Position numbers and translations under genes: made by a program. From positions 1 to 5,998 of the forward strand of contig CAMDCC010000188.1 of NCBI GenBank assembly GCA_945889545.1: a stretch of 5,998 nt of DNA, read 5' to 3'. The stretch's first letter is position 1, and every line of letters begins with the position of its first letter. Positions 5,912-5,998 of the stretch are shown in pieces. The notes under the pieces were generated by a model. That model had not been told where the DNA came from. It did not search any database and saw nothing but the letters and a program-made list of their open reading frames with translations. This DNA comes from Bifidobacterium breve (lineage in GTDB: Bacteria; Actinomycetota; Acidimicrobiia; IMCC26256; PALSA-555).

Positions 5912-5930
5912 CCTTCCACGACTCGGAAGG
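5912..5930 (+). repeat. Hairpin whose 3' arm is the ribosome site of the next gene
   Basis: CCTTCC (5912-5917), a 7-base loop, and GGAAGG (5925-5930) form a perfect 6-bp inverted repeat just after the SDR stop codon. GGAAGG is also the Shine-Dalgarno sequence for the ATG at 5936, with 5-base spacing. When folded, the whole site would be paired. No T-tract follows, so a terminator is not supported. Confidence 0.5.
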
Positions 5931-5935
5931 CACCC

Positions 5936-5998
5936 ATGAAGCACGCCAGCCTGGTTCTTTGTTCGGTTGCGTTGACCGTTGGACTCGTCGCGGCACCA
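5936..5998 (+). CDS. Start of an exported protein (partial)
   Basis: ATG at 5936 follows a strong GGAAGG ribosome site and opens a frame that runs to the window end (21 codons). The peptide has one Lys, then a hydrophobic run (ASLVLCSVALTVGLVAAP), the n-region and core of a signal peptide. Cys9 lies too early, inside the core, for a standard lipobox. Only the signal is visible, so nothing can be said about function. It is 37 bases downstream of the SDR and could share its transcript. Confidence 0.65.
   Translation, partial: MKHASLVLCSVALTVGLVAAP

Overview
The window is GC-rich (mostly G/C at third codon positions). It carries secreted and cell-wall genes typical of a Gram-positive actinobacterium: a coiled-coil protein with an Rpf/transglycosylase-like domain, and a lipoprotein L,D-transpeptidase with a Thr-rich linker. 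The style of the Rpf-like domain and the TTTTT-PP linker suggest Acidimicrobiia, but this is recalled family knowledge, not a search result. Nothing looks plasmid-, phage- or IS-derived, and I see no tRNA, rRNA or CRISPR array.

Layout. (1) Positions 1-199, minus: N-terminus of an exported or membrane-anchored protein cut by the window edge. (2) 200-412: intergenic region between divergent genes. (3) 413-1389, plus: exported coiled-coil protein whose C-terminal transglycosylase-like domain is in a different frame from its N-terminus, so a single base appears to be missing between about 1048 and 1113. (4) 1386-2201, minus: short-chain dehydrogenase/reductase (SDR), convergent with gene 3 and sharing stop-codon bases with it. 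(5) 2248-3546, minus: MFS exporter, upstream of the SDR and probably co-transcribed with it. (6) 3547-3653: compact divergent promoter region with a -10-like hexamer close to each start codon, suggesting leaderless mRNAs. (7) 3654-4406, plus: L,D-transpeptidase lipoprotein. (8) 4403-5020, plus: unrecognised secreted protein, coupled to gene 7 by an ATGA overlap. (9) 5092-5898, plus: second, unrelated SDR. (10) 5936-5998, plus: start of a further exported protein, cut by the window end.

The two recognisable peptidoglycan enzymes (a predicted glycan-strand hydrolase and a 3-3 cross-linking transpeptidase) and the coupled unknown secreted protein give the window a cell-envelope theme. The MFS/SDR pair and the second SDR look like ordinary accessory metabolism or export genes of unknown substrate. 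The observations most worth checking are the frameshift, the coupled unknown protein, the possible leaderless divergent promoters, and two spots where a Shine-Dalgarno sequence lies in an inverted repeat. I do not see a clearly new multi-gene system.
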